Assembly: GCA_030490835.1 (NCBI GenBank)
Contig: CM059977.1
Coordinates: forward strand, 19,139,335 to 19,203,334
Direction: 5' to 3'
Length of the DNA stretch: 64,000 nt
Source: Annona cherimola
Taxonomy: Eukaryota; Streptophyta; Magnoliopsida; Magnoliales; Annonaceae
Position 1 is the first letter of the stretch. Every line of letters begins with the position of its first letter. The notes under the pieces are model-generated. The model was not told the DNA's origin and searched no databases. It was given only the letters and a program-made list of their open reading frames with translations. The position numbers and the translations under genes were made by a program. Below are positions 36,570-48,600 of the stretch, piece after piece.

Positions 36570-38610
36570 TTAGCTGAGCCAGAGATAATGGGGATGTCAT
36601 CGCCAGGGAACTCGTAGAAGGAGAGAAGATCCCTGACCTCAAGTTTGACGAGCTGGTGGAGCTCCTCATATCCACCTGATCTTGCTTGTTAAAGAGAACC
36701 ACCACGTTGGGCACCCCGACCTGCTTGGCTGGCAGAATGTGCTCCTTAGTCTGTGGCATGGGGCCATCTGTGCCGAAGTCGACGAGTATGGCTCTGTCCA
36801 TCTGGGCAGCATCGATGATCACATTCTTGAAGCAGTCAGCGTGGCCGGGGCAGTTGACATGGGCACAGTGGCGGCTCTTCATCTCATACTCGACGGTGGC
36901 AGTGTTGATGTTAGGGGTGTTAAGGGATCGGGTTGAATGAGTTGGAGCCTAACCCTAATTCTAACCCATTTAATATATTTCAATCCTAATCCGTTTATTA
37001 ATCTATTTAAAAAACTTCAACCCTAACCCATTTACAACCCATTTAATAAACGGGTTAATGGGTTGTGTTTGTTGCTAATTTTCATGATAAAAATATTTAA
37101 ATAAAGTCCGTAAAAATAAATAAATTAAATAATTCAAAACTAACATACCTGAATTTAATTTATTTCGGCTTGAAAACATCAGCTAACATACATGAATTTA
37201 ACCACTAGGCGCTGCCTGCTCACTCGGACAATGCTGTGAATACGAAAGTTTACAGCTAATCCTTTCTTCCCTTCCTTTTTGTCGAGCAAGTTGGCCTCAC
37301 GATGACTGGAAGGAATGAGGCAACGAGCGGACCTGATCTCTGTGGATCATAGGAGGGCGGCGGCTCTGACGGTCTCGGCTTAATCACCAGGAATGCCACC
37401 CTAAACAGCGAACCCGACTTTGTGTGAGTTCACTTGCTTGCTAGAATAGAAGCACGAGCGGACCGCATCCTCCAGTTAGGATGCAAAACGAAAGAGGCGG
37501 GTCGGCCTGGAAAGAGAAAGGTCGAAATAGAGTTCGGTAGCTTCTCGTTTCCAAATACGACGCCCCAAGCCTATTGAATAGCCGTCCGACGAATGAAACG
37601 AATCCTTGTGACGGTTCGAAATGGATGAGCGCCAATGCGTGAATCCAGCTTTTCAGCAAAGCTCTTTACCTTTCTTCGGAGCAGAGCGGGGCACAAAGTA
37701 GATTTCGGATCAGAGCAGGGCGGCGGACCTGATCTCTGTGGATCAGAGCAGGGCGGCGGTCGATTTCTGAGCAGAGCTGGGCACGCGGTAAATTTCGGAT
37801 CGGAGCTGGAGACCTTTTGGAGAAGGATACCTTTGGATTATAGCCTTCTTTCTAAGCAGTTTAAAGATCGGCTCACAGATGGCTCTGCCAGTCTGCTACT
37901 CGTGGAGTCGTGGGGACCTGAGCTCTGCCAGTCTGCTGCTCGTGGAATCGTGGAGAGAGAGAGAGAGACTGAGGGTTGAGGGAGCTCAGTCGCTGAGGTG
38001 CCGGATTTGAGGGATGCAAGCAGCGAGCAATCAATGGCGTGTGCGAGTATCTGATCTGCAAGGCTGCGACTTTGCCAGCAGGCAGTGGGATATTTGCGGG
38101 AAGCTGGGAATGCGGGATTAGGTTTTGCTGCAAGGCCACACGCGAGTGGGATAAGGGAGCGGGAAGGAAGGGTAGGCCGAAATAATTTTCATAATATATA
38201 ATATATTATATATTATATTAAATGAGTTATACGGGTTGAACGGGTTGGACGGGTTGCAAAGTCTCAACCCTAATCCGTTTATTCAATTAAATGGTTGAAC
38301 GGGTTGGTGGATCATAACCCATTTATTCAAAAATTTTAACCCAATATTAACGGGTTAGATGAGCGGGTTAGCGGGTTGACCATGACCATTAACACCCCTA
38401 GTTGATGTTGATACCTCGGGTGCGCTCCTCCGAGGCGGCATCGATCTCGTCGTACTTCTTCAGGGCGCTGTTGCCAAGGGCGGCGAGGGCCATGGTCATG
38501 GTGGCGGTGAGGGTGGTCTTCCCGTGATCGACGTGGATGATTGTGTCGATGTTGACATGGGGCTTCTTTGGCACGAACTTGCCGTGGGCGGCGTGGATGA
38601 TGACAAGCAA
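36570..38610 (-). pseudogene. Chloroplast EF-Tu (tufA-type) pseudogene split by a hAT-like element
   Basis: The 5' half (38610-38409) shows [20 protein letters not shown] and [18 protein letters not shown] of plastid-type elongation factor Tu. The 3' half (36911 to about 36572) continues with [29 protein letters not shown] and NKQDQVD. Between them sits the 36912-38400 element. The glycine before HVDHGKT in the G1 loop is replaced by Ile, several conserved positions are changed, and a small deletion near 36670 shifts the frame; the shifted frame still reads [20 protein letters not shown]. Homology stops about there, so domains 2 and 3 are missing and no transit peptide is convincing. There are no introns in the visible part. 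It is a dead partial copy; a functional gene must exist elsewhere. Confidence 0.9.
36912..38400. mobile_element. 1.49-kb non-autonomous hAT-like element
   Basis: The inverted ends TAGGGGTGTTAA are perfect over 12 bp, and an identical 8-bp duplication GTTGATGT flanks the element (36904-36911 and 38401-38408). Both are hAT hallmarks. Leaving out the element and one duplication copy gives a continuous EF-Tu frame. The subterminal 150-200 bp on each side carry many CGGGTT/AACCC(A/G) words, likely transposase-binding repeats. The centre (about 37220-38160) is GC-richer, with repeated GATCAGAGCAGGGCGGCGG units and organelle-looking sequence at 37380-37670. No transposase domain was recognised, so mobility would need a helper in trans. 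Confidence 0.9.
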
Positions 38611-38699
38611 TCTGCTACTTTGCTTGCTCCACCAAACGTTGTTGTTGGTTTGACAGACAAAGGAAGATGAGGAAGAAAGAAGAGACGGAGAAGACGAGT

Positions 38700-38840
38700 A
38701 TGGGGATTTGGTAAAGTGTCAATGCCGACCACCTAGGGAATGGAAGTTCGAATCTCTTCCACCTTCCATCCACTTTCGGGATAGTCGCTCCCACCAATCT
38801 CTCCCGAAATTTGGGAAATTCATGAGGGTAAAATTGACTT
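38700..38840 (+). mobile_element. Possible SINE-like sequence
   Basis: A B-box-like GGAAGTTCGAATCTC at about 38746 follows a weak A-box-like GGTAAAGTGTC. The rest resembles tails of plant tRNA-derived SINEs. No target duplication found; it could be coincidental. Confidence 0.3.
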
Positions 38841-38844
38841 TTTA

Positions 38845-39072
38845 GGGTGTGTTTGGGAAGGTATAAAATTTTTGATGAAATTTTTTGAAGATAATAAAGT
38901 TAAAATAGATAGGTTAGTTGTGTAGATAGTTGTGTAGAAATGATTGAAAAGTAAGGTAGTTATATAGGAAAATGTAAAAAAATTATTAAAAAATATGATA
39001 GTTGTAAAGAGTGAAAAGTTTTAGATTGAAAAGTTTTAACTTTACATTTTTTATCCATTGCCAAACATATTC
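38845..39072. mobile_element. Tourist-like MITE, internally deleted
   Basis: A 228-bp relative of 22335-22625: starts GGGTGTGTTTGGGAAGG, ends CCAAACATATTC, flanked by TTA at 38842-38844 and 39073-39075. The missing length comes mainly from the left interior, between GATGAAATTTTTTG and ATAATAAAGTTAAAATAGAT. Confidence 0.85.
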
Positions 39073-39075
39073 TTA

Positions 39076-41547
39076 ACATGCAGCTGAAGCCATTTCAGTA
39101 GTTAACGACGGCATGGGTATACTAGAAATTAGGTGTGGGGTACGGGCCGGGGGAGGGAGGATTTTTGAAATGTTATACATACATGATGAATAATGGTGGA
39201 ATGTTGTGAGTAGGTTGAGAATTTATATACAATTATCATATTTTTTAATTATTTTTATATAATTAATCATATAACTAATATATTTTTTTTACCTCTTATC
39301 ATTATTCCTATAATTTCGATTTCAAAAATTTTTAAATAAAATTTTTTTCATCCAAAGTTTAACAACTTGCAAGCCACACCTTAATTTAAAAACTTTTTAT
39401 CTAAAATTTTATTACAATCCAAATACAACGGAAAAGTCATAGACGTACGATGTGAGACAACTTAGGATTTCATCATAGTATTTATCTACCCACAGAAGGA
39501 TTATTTATTTATTTTTTCTGATGCGAATGCGGACAGCGGAAGCATTAGTGCGCCGAAATCTACAGCGAATGATTGGGAGGGCGAAGGTGCGGCTTGCGAA
39601 CGGATAAGCACAAGCCTTGATGATAATAATAGGGTAGACCTTTTTTGGTTGGCCAAGCATAGTTGTCCACACAAGTGGCGATAATTGATGTCCCGAAATC
39701 CGGATATTATCTTTCCAAGAGTAGAGCTCCAGATATTATCTTTACAAAAGCAGCGGAGAATTGCCACCATTTGAATTCACTGACATGAGTGTATGTAAAA
39801 GTATGCAAAGTAAGAGGTCTAGAATCCAAAATTACTTAGAAATAGAAATGCTCTAAAGCTGTCGTCCGTCAATGATCATAGGTAAGTTTTAAATTTCCAA
39901 TCCACAAAAAATAAATTCGTTCTATTTGGCGATAATAATGAATACAGTAGTAGATATACTTTCGTGATTGGTTTTATTTCTAATACAATTACTTTATTTG
40001 GAGTCCATAACTCCATATCGATTTTTGGTTTAATCCACTTTCAAGTCAGATACTTAGTGTGACTAGTTTAGTCTCTAGACTCCAATAATAATGGTCTTTT
40101 TGATATTTAAGAAAAAAAAGTTGGATCAGGTATGAAGAAGAAATTAGATTTAATTACCTTCTGATTGGGCATAAAATCAATGATTGTAAGAGAGTACAAT
40201 TATTTATAATTTATATTTTTGCTAGAGGAAAAATGTCACACCAGTATATGAAAACTTTTATCATATTCACTTATTATCATGCTTAATTGGCTGACTTTAA
40301 TATTGGGCTATGCATCTTAAGCCCAGTCTTCTTTAAGTCTTTATGGCCTTCACTTCTGAGCCTGACCCTTTACACAAAATTTTACCTCTTGGCAAACATC
40401 GACTGACCATCTACAAAACAGGTGATTTCGGATCGATCTAAAAATATATTTTTATAAATATGTTAATTTAATTATATTTAATTTATTAACCAAGTTTTAC
40501 TATTTTTGAATATTTATATATATTTATTTTAAATTTTTAAATACTAAATGAATGTTTGGCATTTTATGGAATGTATTAATCTAAAACTTTTTAGTCTTCG
40601 TAACTACTTTATTTTTTAATGATTTCTTCATATCTTCTATACTGCTATGATAATTTTTAACTATTTATTTACAACTATTTTATCTATTTTGATTCTATTC
40701 TCTTTATTCTTCATCATTACTTTTATCATATCATATCATTTTTCATATTTCAAAATATATTTTTTTAAGAATTTTATCAAATGCCAAAAATATCTTAAAT
40801 GTTAACATGACTACTGTCACATGATCACAACTACTGCGACGCAGGACGAAGGTGCGGCCAGAGCTGACAATATATGAAGAGGGACCCGAGTTTTTACAAA
40901 ACACATCCTGCAGTCAGCTTTCTAGAATACAGATCCGTATGCCACACGATCGGAGAAGAAAGCAGTTACATCTCAAGCCATCCCGGCCGCAGCAAAGTAG
41001 CCGTGGATCAAAAGAAGAGCTGACAAATATCTGATAGTACTTGGGAATGATGTATGCATTTCGTGAGACACGTTCTGCACTGAGCATGAACAGATATTTC
41101 ACACGCTCATCTGGTTGACGGTTGACTAATAGGCATGTTCTGACTCATAATCAAATTGAGAAATGCATTGTAGTAAAAAATGGAATTGACAAAATTAATG
41201 ATATTTGCTTATTATAGTTATAACAACAAAGCACCCTTGATCAAAATTTGGATCATGGGCCATATATAAATAGGCATAGGAGGAAAACTAAAACCCAGCT
41301 GTTTTAGTTTTCTAGCCATTAAAGAAAACAATTGCAATTTGCCAGCCCTGAATAGCCCTGAATAGAGAGAGAGGGAATGCTCATCAAAATGCTGGCTTAC
41401 AGTTCAATTACGCCGTGCGCCGAACTGCAACGAGATTCATTTACAGCTGAGTACAAAGAACAAAGAGAATAAATCCGATCCTCCCATTGAACTTTGCGCA
41501 TTGCTGACAGCATACAACACACCAAAGGTCTGAGGTGAGACATTCTG
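39076..41547. other. Intergenic region
   Basis: 39190-39430 holds worn Tourist-like sequence. 40430-40545 resembles an arm of the AT-rich hairpin family. The MITE at 40548-40795 is listed separately. 39500-39770 and 40850-41120 are less AT-rich but show no recognisable gene. The last few hundred bases probably include the 3'UTR of the LHC-like gene. Confidence 0.5.
40548..40795. mobile_element. Tourist-like MITE, inverted copy
   Basis: About 248 bp carrying the family words in reverse complement (TATTCTTTATTCTCTTTAC-like blocks), a GTTTGGCATTTTATGG left end and AAATGCCAAAAATATCT right end. TAA lies at both sides (40545-40547 and 40796-40798), matching the 3-bp duplication. Confidence 0.7.
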
Positions 41548-44500
41548 CTACCGCCAAAAGTAGCCAATGATAGCGTGCGCATACCCAGCCAACTGTAGAG
41601 TTTTTAGGAAAGAAAAAAGAAGAAGATTACCAGTTACTACAGTGCAGAGTTACTAAGGAAGATCCAAGGTGTTGAATTGGGAATTTGCTGCTTGCTTTTA
41701 AGAAAATATATAGTGAAAGTTTGTTTCTCTCAACAAATTGTGTAATTGGAGTGCCTTCGATGCCCTAATGTGAAAATCCATCTGCACCAAATTATTCAGA
41801 GCATTCACTGTTCATTTCCAACATATCAGAAGCCATTTGCTGGATAGCCATCACAGCATGGCTCACCCAACATGGTCAAGCATGTTAACTTGAGCCTCAT
41901 AAAAAAAATTATGGAACTCCCTTTCACTGCATTGTTGTTGAACGAGACTCGCCCATTAGATTGGCAATGGCATTTCAGCTTTGTTGTTCTAGTCGCTTAC
42001 CTGCTCCAGAATGCTGTTTCCAGTGCTGCCCTCGATTACTAACCCTGCTGTGAGACCGATCATTGCCCATGCACCATTAATTGCTTCAATTCGGCGCTGT
42101 CTCTGTTCTCACATTATTCAGAATTATTGATCAGAGAAAGAAGAATATAAAGAAACCTTCATGCTGCTGCTTGACATATTTTGCTCATTTTGGACTATAA
42201 ATGAACCCAAGTACTCCATGTACGACACAAAGGACCTATTGAAAATTTGAAATAAGCATTTAGAACATATTTGTTAGTTTTCAAAGATAATCAAGGTCAT
42301 GTCTCCTTTTGCTTTCTTTCAATTTTTTCTTTTTTGAATGAGCCATGAATTTTATCATCCAACTTTTGAAGGAAAATTTGTCCAATTCTGTTTTCGTATG
42401 TTTTCACTCACTTTCAACTTCTCTTTGGCCTTAAATTCTTGCATTTGTTTGGCAGCTAATCGTTTGGCCTCCAGTGGATCAACCATGATCACCTCATCAT
42501 TTGGATTTACTTTACCTGGTGATCTCTGCATTGCCAGAAAATATCATTAGGCCATACAAAAAGGGAACCACGTAGAGAACGAAAGAAAAAAAAATCAAAT
42601 AAAATGAACCATGGTAATCACAACTAGAATAAATCAGAAAATACAAGCAGGTCATTCTAATGACAGTTACACTAAGAAATGCGGTTCACTAACTCACACC
42701 CTCATTCCAAATTTGATGCAACATGCTATCATGATACAGTTCCCCAGATCCTTCCTGACCCACAAATAGTGGGAGCTTAATGACTGGGCTACCCTTTTTT
42801 GTTTTTATTTTATGCCATCATATACAGTTCCAGTCAAGAAGAGAAGTCACTAATGACCTTCAAGGCAAAGGTGCCCCATGTCTTTCCATTCAGTTTCTTT
42901 GAATACCATAAATACAGCAACAAACCACAATCGATAACCATGTGACGTACTGACATTAAAAATAGAAACTGACACTTTGTTCTAATGCCACTTAAGAAAA
43001 TCTTGAATATCATATTCCATATGTCGCGAGGAATGATCTCTATGGAGAAACAGCCATTTAATGGCATTGCATGCTTCCTTGTAGCCAGGGGTTCCAATTG
43101 TTAGAAATATTAGCAGACCAAGGATCATCAAACTACCATGAAGCCGGATGGATTCTTAGTAAGGTGATTTATTCTTGCCATAAACTTATCACAAACAAAA
43201 CCAAAGAAAACCTGATCATAATCAAAGTAAAAGTACTGGCATTACATATAGAAGCCCTGATACATACATTAGCTGTGGCCAAAACTTGCAATACATGGTG
43301 CTCTCTTTGTGGGATACTCATGGCTTGCTTACTTTGGAATCTCGATCTGTCATGAAACAATGTATCATGATCACTGAGAAACCATGGTAAGGTGGAGGAA
43401 GCCCGTTTCTCAATGTAAAAACACGGCAGAATGTCTAAAAAGAATTTCAGCAGAAGGGCAGTAATGTTCCAAAGAACTGTTCAAGTTCAACCATGCTTAG
43501 AGAGAGATTCGTGCAATCACACAGAGAGAGAGAGAGAAAAAAAAATAAATTTTGACTTCGTCTCAGCATTTATTTGATAGTCGCGATGATAAAAGGAACC
43601 AACACAAAGTGCAGCTTTGGTCCTTCCCTCTGTTTTCTCAGTACTTCATGTCGAAAAGGAAAAGGTGCTCAAGAGAAGGTGAAGAACCTGAAAAGTTTTG
43701 TTCTGAAAGCAGGGGAGAAACGATGCAAATGGAAAGTCTTTTTTTTCCCCTTTGTACTTCTTCTTCTGGGTTGCAAAGACAACCCAAACAAGAACACTAT
43801 GTCAGACACTATGAACATTTGAGACATCAGATTATTTTCTTTCTATAAAACTACAATGTCCCAGCATGTTATTCAAAATTTCTTCCCATAAATAAATTTG
43901 GGAAACAATCTTATTTACAGGCGATCAAAAAAGTTTATCTTAAAAAACGTGAGCCCTCAAATCACATAGGGAAGATTATAGGGCGTGCCAAGCTTCTGCC
44001 GATGCACCCCCATCCACCCCCATCCCTCTCTTCATTTATGAATCAAACAGACGTTAAATGTATGTTTTGCAACTCCAGCTGACTCGACGCAGCTTGGGTA
44101 GCAGTAACCATGAATCTTCACCAGCCAAATAACAACACCACATACCGTGCTGTTTGCAGATCCACATAAGTAACCTAGGCGAATCCACCTCATTTCGGCC
44201 AATTACCATTATGCAGTATTCATGGTTGTCAATTCTTAGTATTTTTTCCATTTCCTCAACAAAAGGATACATGAATTCGTGCACATAATCATGATAACTA
44301 AACTGAAATGAACTCGCTTTCAAATGGAAGACAACCATGGCGTAATAATCATTAGAAAGACCAGAAGAAGTGAAGAACTAGGATTGTAATTATACAATTC
44401 TTGCTCTAGAGGACCAGAAATCCATCAGAAATATCGTACATTCATTTCATCATCATCCTCATAAAACTCATCTTTCCAATCATCAAATTTTGGACAAATA

Positions 44501-44798
44501 CCAAATCATGAAATCCGTGTTTCCGCAAATCACCCAGCAAAATCGACAATCCAATTACAACTATCAGATGCCTACCTAAATTATCATAAAACGCCGACTT
44601 TCAGATAATTTTCCGTTAGCTTGCGCTTATAAGAAAGACCCAAATGACGGTGGATTCGAATAATGCTAATATTCATACACCAATTGCATCCCTTCAAGAA
44701 ATGGGATTAGTAGAGAAGACAGAAGAGATAGACCTGGGTTTGGAGAGAGGGCTTCTGACAAAGAAGGCGCCATTTGTAGAGAAAGACAAGGAACCCAT
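41548..44798 (-). CDS. Small plastid single-helix LHC-like (HLIP/OHP/SEP-type) protein
   Basis: Five exons on the minus strand (44798-44734, 43346-43268, 42525-42412, 42102-42001, 41592-41548), all GT-AG and phase-consistent, give 134 residues. The N-terminus MGSLSFSTNGAFFVRSPLSK is serine-rich and low in acidic residues, as expected of a chloroplast transit peptide. A charged segment PLEAKRLAAKQMQEFKAKEK precedes one hydrophobic helix, IEAINGAWAMIGLTAGLVIE, with the ExxNGxxAMxG pattern of LHC chlorophyll-binding helices, and the protein ends AGYAHAIIGYFWR. Single-helix members of this superfamily act in thylakoids in pigment handling and photoprotection. The Arg normally following NG (NGRxAM) is Ala here. 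I could not assign it to a named subfamily. Exon 1 is the least certain part because it rests on phase and transit-peptide character alone. Confidence 0.8.
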
Positions 44799-45670
44799 CC
44801 CTCTTTCTCTTGCTGCCGTTCTACTTCGTTCGACTTCTATGCTAAGTGCCGTCCTGTCCTCCCATCTCTTTGGCCAAAAACGCTGCTTCGATCGATATCA
44901 CCGTACCCAACTCCTGCACCCCATGTTTTCAAAGCCTATGCGTGTTCCACCTTATAAATTTTTTTCGCACATAGCCCAACAATAATCCACACCGTCAGTA
45001 CTTTATCTACTCATCCAAACGATGATTTCTAAATCATTGGTTGCTAGTCAAGTTGATTAAATTTGCACTTTTTACCCTTTAATCTCATGTTTGCTTAGAA
45101 AATGTATAAGTCGAAATAACTGAAATAATCTTTCGTAATTTTATTTAAACCTTAAATGGACTCCCTTATGGATCAAAAATTTGGGCAGCTTGTTTATCGA
45201 TCTTTTTACTGGAAAAATATTTTAATTTTTAAAAAGAAATATCTGTAAAAAAAAATATTCTAAGGGTATTTAAGTCATTTCAAATAAAAATTCATGCATT
45301 TTTTAAAGCTATAAATATGAAGCTTAGTACACATTTAGGATCATCTGTTGGAAGAATGGGGATGGAATTTTAATTTTTACATTAAAAATATTAATATTAC
45401 TTTTCCTATTTTCGATACAAGCCGGCTCCGGTGGCTTCTGCTGGTATACATCCGCTTTTCTACGCCTCCGGCTCCCTCCAAGCAGGCTTGCTTTCCGAGA
45501 CGTGCATCGACAGCCTTCCCTCTGCACCTGAGCTCCTTTTTCCTCGATAGCAAGAATCTGGTATTGTGTTGTAGACAGGGGGAAAAAAAGTATATCATCC
45601 TTAGAAATCTCTTCCTCTGTTTCGATTCTTTCTCAAGAACGCTCCTTTCGTCTATCTCCGGCGCAAAAGC
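44799..45670. promoter_or_regulatory. Divergent intergenic promoter region
   Basis: These 872 bp separate the start codons of the minus-strand LHC-like gene and the plus-strand SNF8 gene, so both promoters and leaders lie here. The middle (45000-45340) is AT-rich. 45420-45660 is GC-richer and probably the SNF8 leader. No firm TATA box was assigned. Confidence 0.5.
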
Positions 45671-48600
45671 ATGAGGCGGCGACCCGGCATTTCCGGCTTG
45701 CAGACGGCGGCCGCTGCGAGGGTACGTAATACGACGCCTTTCTACCAGATTGTTGATATCTGCGGCCCGCCTGATTGACGTGCGTGATCGGAATATTAAC
45801 TTTTCTGTTATTGGTGGATTGGGATGTTTGTTTGTTTGGTACTCAGATGCGGATTCGTCTTTCGTTTTTGGAAAATTTCAGGATCAATACAGGCTGCTGG
45901 GAGAAGATTTAGCGAAGGTCCGAACGGATACGATGAAAGAGCAGCTGACCAAGTTCCGATCCCAGTTGGAAGAATTTGCCCGCAAGCACAAGGTGACGGA
46001 AACTATTTGATCGTACTCGTACAAAAGACTGTAATTCACCCAACTTGTAGAAAAGATTACTGCTTTTTCCTCCCTTGGGGAAGGAAACGGCAGAACTCTG
46101 TGACGGGCGGTTGCAACTGCGATGTGGTGGTCTTATTCATTGGAGTATTGGACTGTTTCTGTGCAGAATGACATTCGCAAGAACCCCGCGTTCAGATCGC
46201 AATTTCATGAGATGTGTGCCAAAGTTGGGGTAGATCCCCTGGCTTCAAACAAAGGGTTTTGGGCGGAGTTGTTAGGGATTGGCGACTTCTATTATGAGCT
46301 TGGTTGGTATCTAATCTCTTGTCCCATGCTGTTTCTCGTTTTGAATTTTTTCAAATCTTCGGCTGTCATGGTGGGGAGCCGAGGCCTACGATGTTGGCAT
46401 TGTCTGAGATTGTTGGCTTTCATGCTGCTTTGCTCTTGAGAGCTGTAGTTCTTTGTGGTTGCAGTCACTGAGGAAGGGGATTATAGAGTAATCCTTTACG
46501 AAGAATAGAAAAGATGTTGTTGTTGCATTGGTTTTTCTGTTTTCGGATTTTGAAACATTTTAGTAGTCAAGCTTGCCGTACGCAGAAGAATGCTTTCGGG
46601 ACAACTTTTTACCACGTAATCCCAAAATTTGTAAGTTATCCCTTTCTACATCGAGATTCCTTAGGAGCCTATAGAATTGAATCGAGCTGAGTTCAGTCGA
46701 GCTTGACCCTGGCGCAAGGGCTAACTGAGACTGCAAGCTTCACCTTGCATTTTCTGTGGACAAGCCAAGAAGGCTTGACTGGTTTAAAGCCTGTAGACCA
46801 ATTACTGACCAAATACCACATGAAAAATTCGTCTTGGTTTGTTCCTTTTGTTTTTTATTTTTTTAGTTCCTCCTCTTGTAGAAATTCATATTTAGCTTTC
46901 TATAAATCCTCTTGGCGAGTAGATGTTAATCCTAAGAGTAGATATTCCCTGCTGATTTCAAGCAAATGACATGAGTACTTTTTCTGACCCATAGAAAGTA
47001 AAACTAATCCTTGGAGCTATGAGTGGCCATAACAGCAGGGGGGTAACTGGCGTCCAGTGTGAATAGAATTGGCAGGATGTGAAGGCACTGAAGTGGATCT
47101 CTATGATGAATATGCTGGCAATCTTAGCAATCTTTATTCTAGTTGCCCCTCTCTTTCTCAGTAGTGTTATTTTATTTTATTTATAAAAATTCATGGAGTC
47201 AAAAGCTTTTAATTTAAGAGGAAAACCAATGTTTGTTTGTTTGGAGGCAAGGTTACAGCCTCTCTCCAGCAAGTCATTTCTTTTTTTTAATGCCAATAAA
47301 AACAGGAGGAAGTTCTGCTTAACTTTACAAAAGCAAAGGCATGGGGATATACTTCTTGACTATCCTGTATCTGGTCTTTCTTTTGATTTCATGTATAGGA
47401 TGAAAACAAAATATGTTCAAAAAATATTATGCTCTGGTCTGGTGGACAATCATGCATCCAATTGATAGGCACAGATCTGATAATTTGACCAGAGATGCTT
47501 GAAGGTCGGATCATAAATCCTCATAAGTTCATACTTTTACTGAATGCCACTAACTGAACCCCAGTAGTGATGCATCCATTTGCTCATACTTTTGCTATCA
47601 CTCAAGCGAATGTTCATCGAACACATAAACTTGCAATTTCAATCAAATCATTCACAACATGTTATCCGTGCACTGAGTTTAGAATTCATGTTTCTTGTTT
47701 TTACCAAGATAAGGGTCTTACTGAGAGTAATTTGAATTTCTCTACAGGGGTGCAAATTGTTGATATTTGCTTGGCTACTAGATTGCACAATGGAGGGCTG
47801 ATAGACTTGCAGGAACTCCGCAACCTACTCTGTCAAAGGCGGAAGGCAGCCCGTGACTCAGTTTCTGAAGATGACTGCTTGCGTGCTATAAGCAAGTTGA
47901 AGGTATTTAGCACCATATTTGTTTCTTCAAATATTGCTTGTCTGATAGATATGTGTAGGCATTGCATCTGCATGCCAGGAATGCCATGTCTCTTAACAGG
48001 TTCATGGTCCAATGACATTGGTTGGGTCCAACTGTTTAGCTTCCGTGGTCCAGAAATAAAGATACCTCTTTCAGGTCATTGGCATTCTATGGAGAAAATT
48101 GAAACTTATGTATTCAGCCAAGTTTGTGTACCATGGAGCTGGAGCATACCTGATAAATGGTTTGAACTTCACCTGTACGTGATGTTAATATGTTGTTGCA
48201 TGTGTATGTGCCGTTTGTTTTTAGTTTTTCAAAAAAAAGTAAAATAAAATTATGCACAACACAGTTGAATATTGAGATCATTTTTGTCGGGTGAAGGTAG
48301 CATTTTATATCTAACACAAGCAATACCTTACGTTTGACATTTCAGGCATTAGGTAGTGGTTTCGAGGTGATCTCTGTTGGGAAGAAGAAGCTTGTCCGCT
48401 CAGTTCCAACAGAACTGAACAAGGACCACAATGAAATTTTGGAGCTGGCTCAGGTGTGTTATTCATATAAGAATAAAGAACCAATGCTTGCTCATCTTCC
48501 TAGAATCAATTATCATGAGTTCAATATTCTAATATCTAAATGTTGTGGCCTGCAACCATGTCCTATTCTTATCTTTCTAGAGAATTCTTTCATTTCAAAC

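Noticed and set aside
36904..38408. The EF-Tu halves as two separate small genes
   Set aside because: They are contiguous parts of one reading frame separated by an element with an exact 8-bp duplication.
45750..46010. 86-codon frame read as a separate protein
   Set aside because: It is SNF8 exon 2 read through the flanking introns; splice sites and phase assign it to SNF8.
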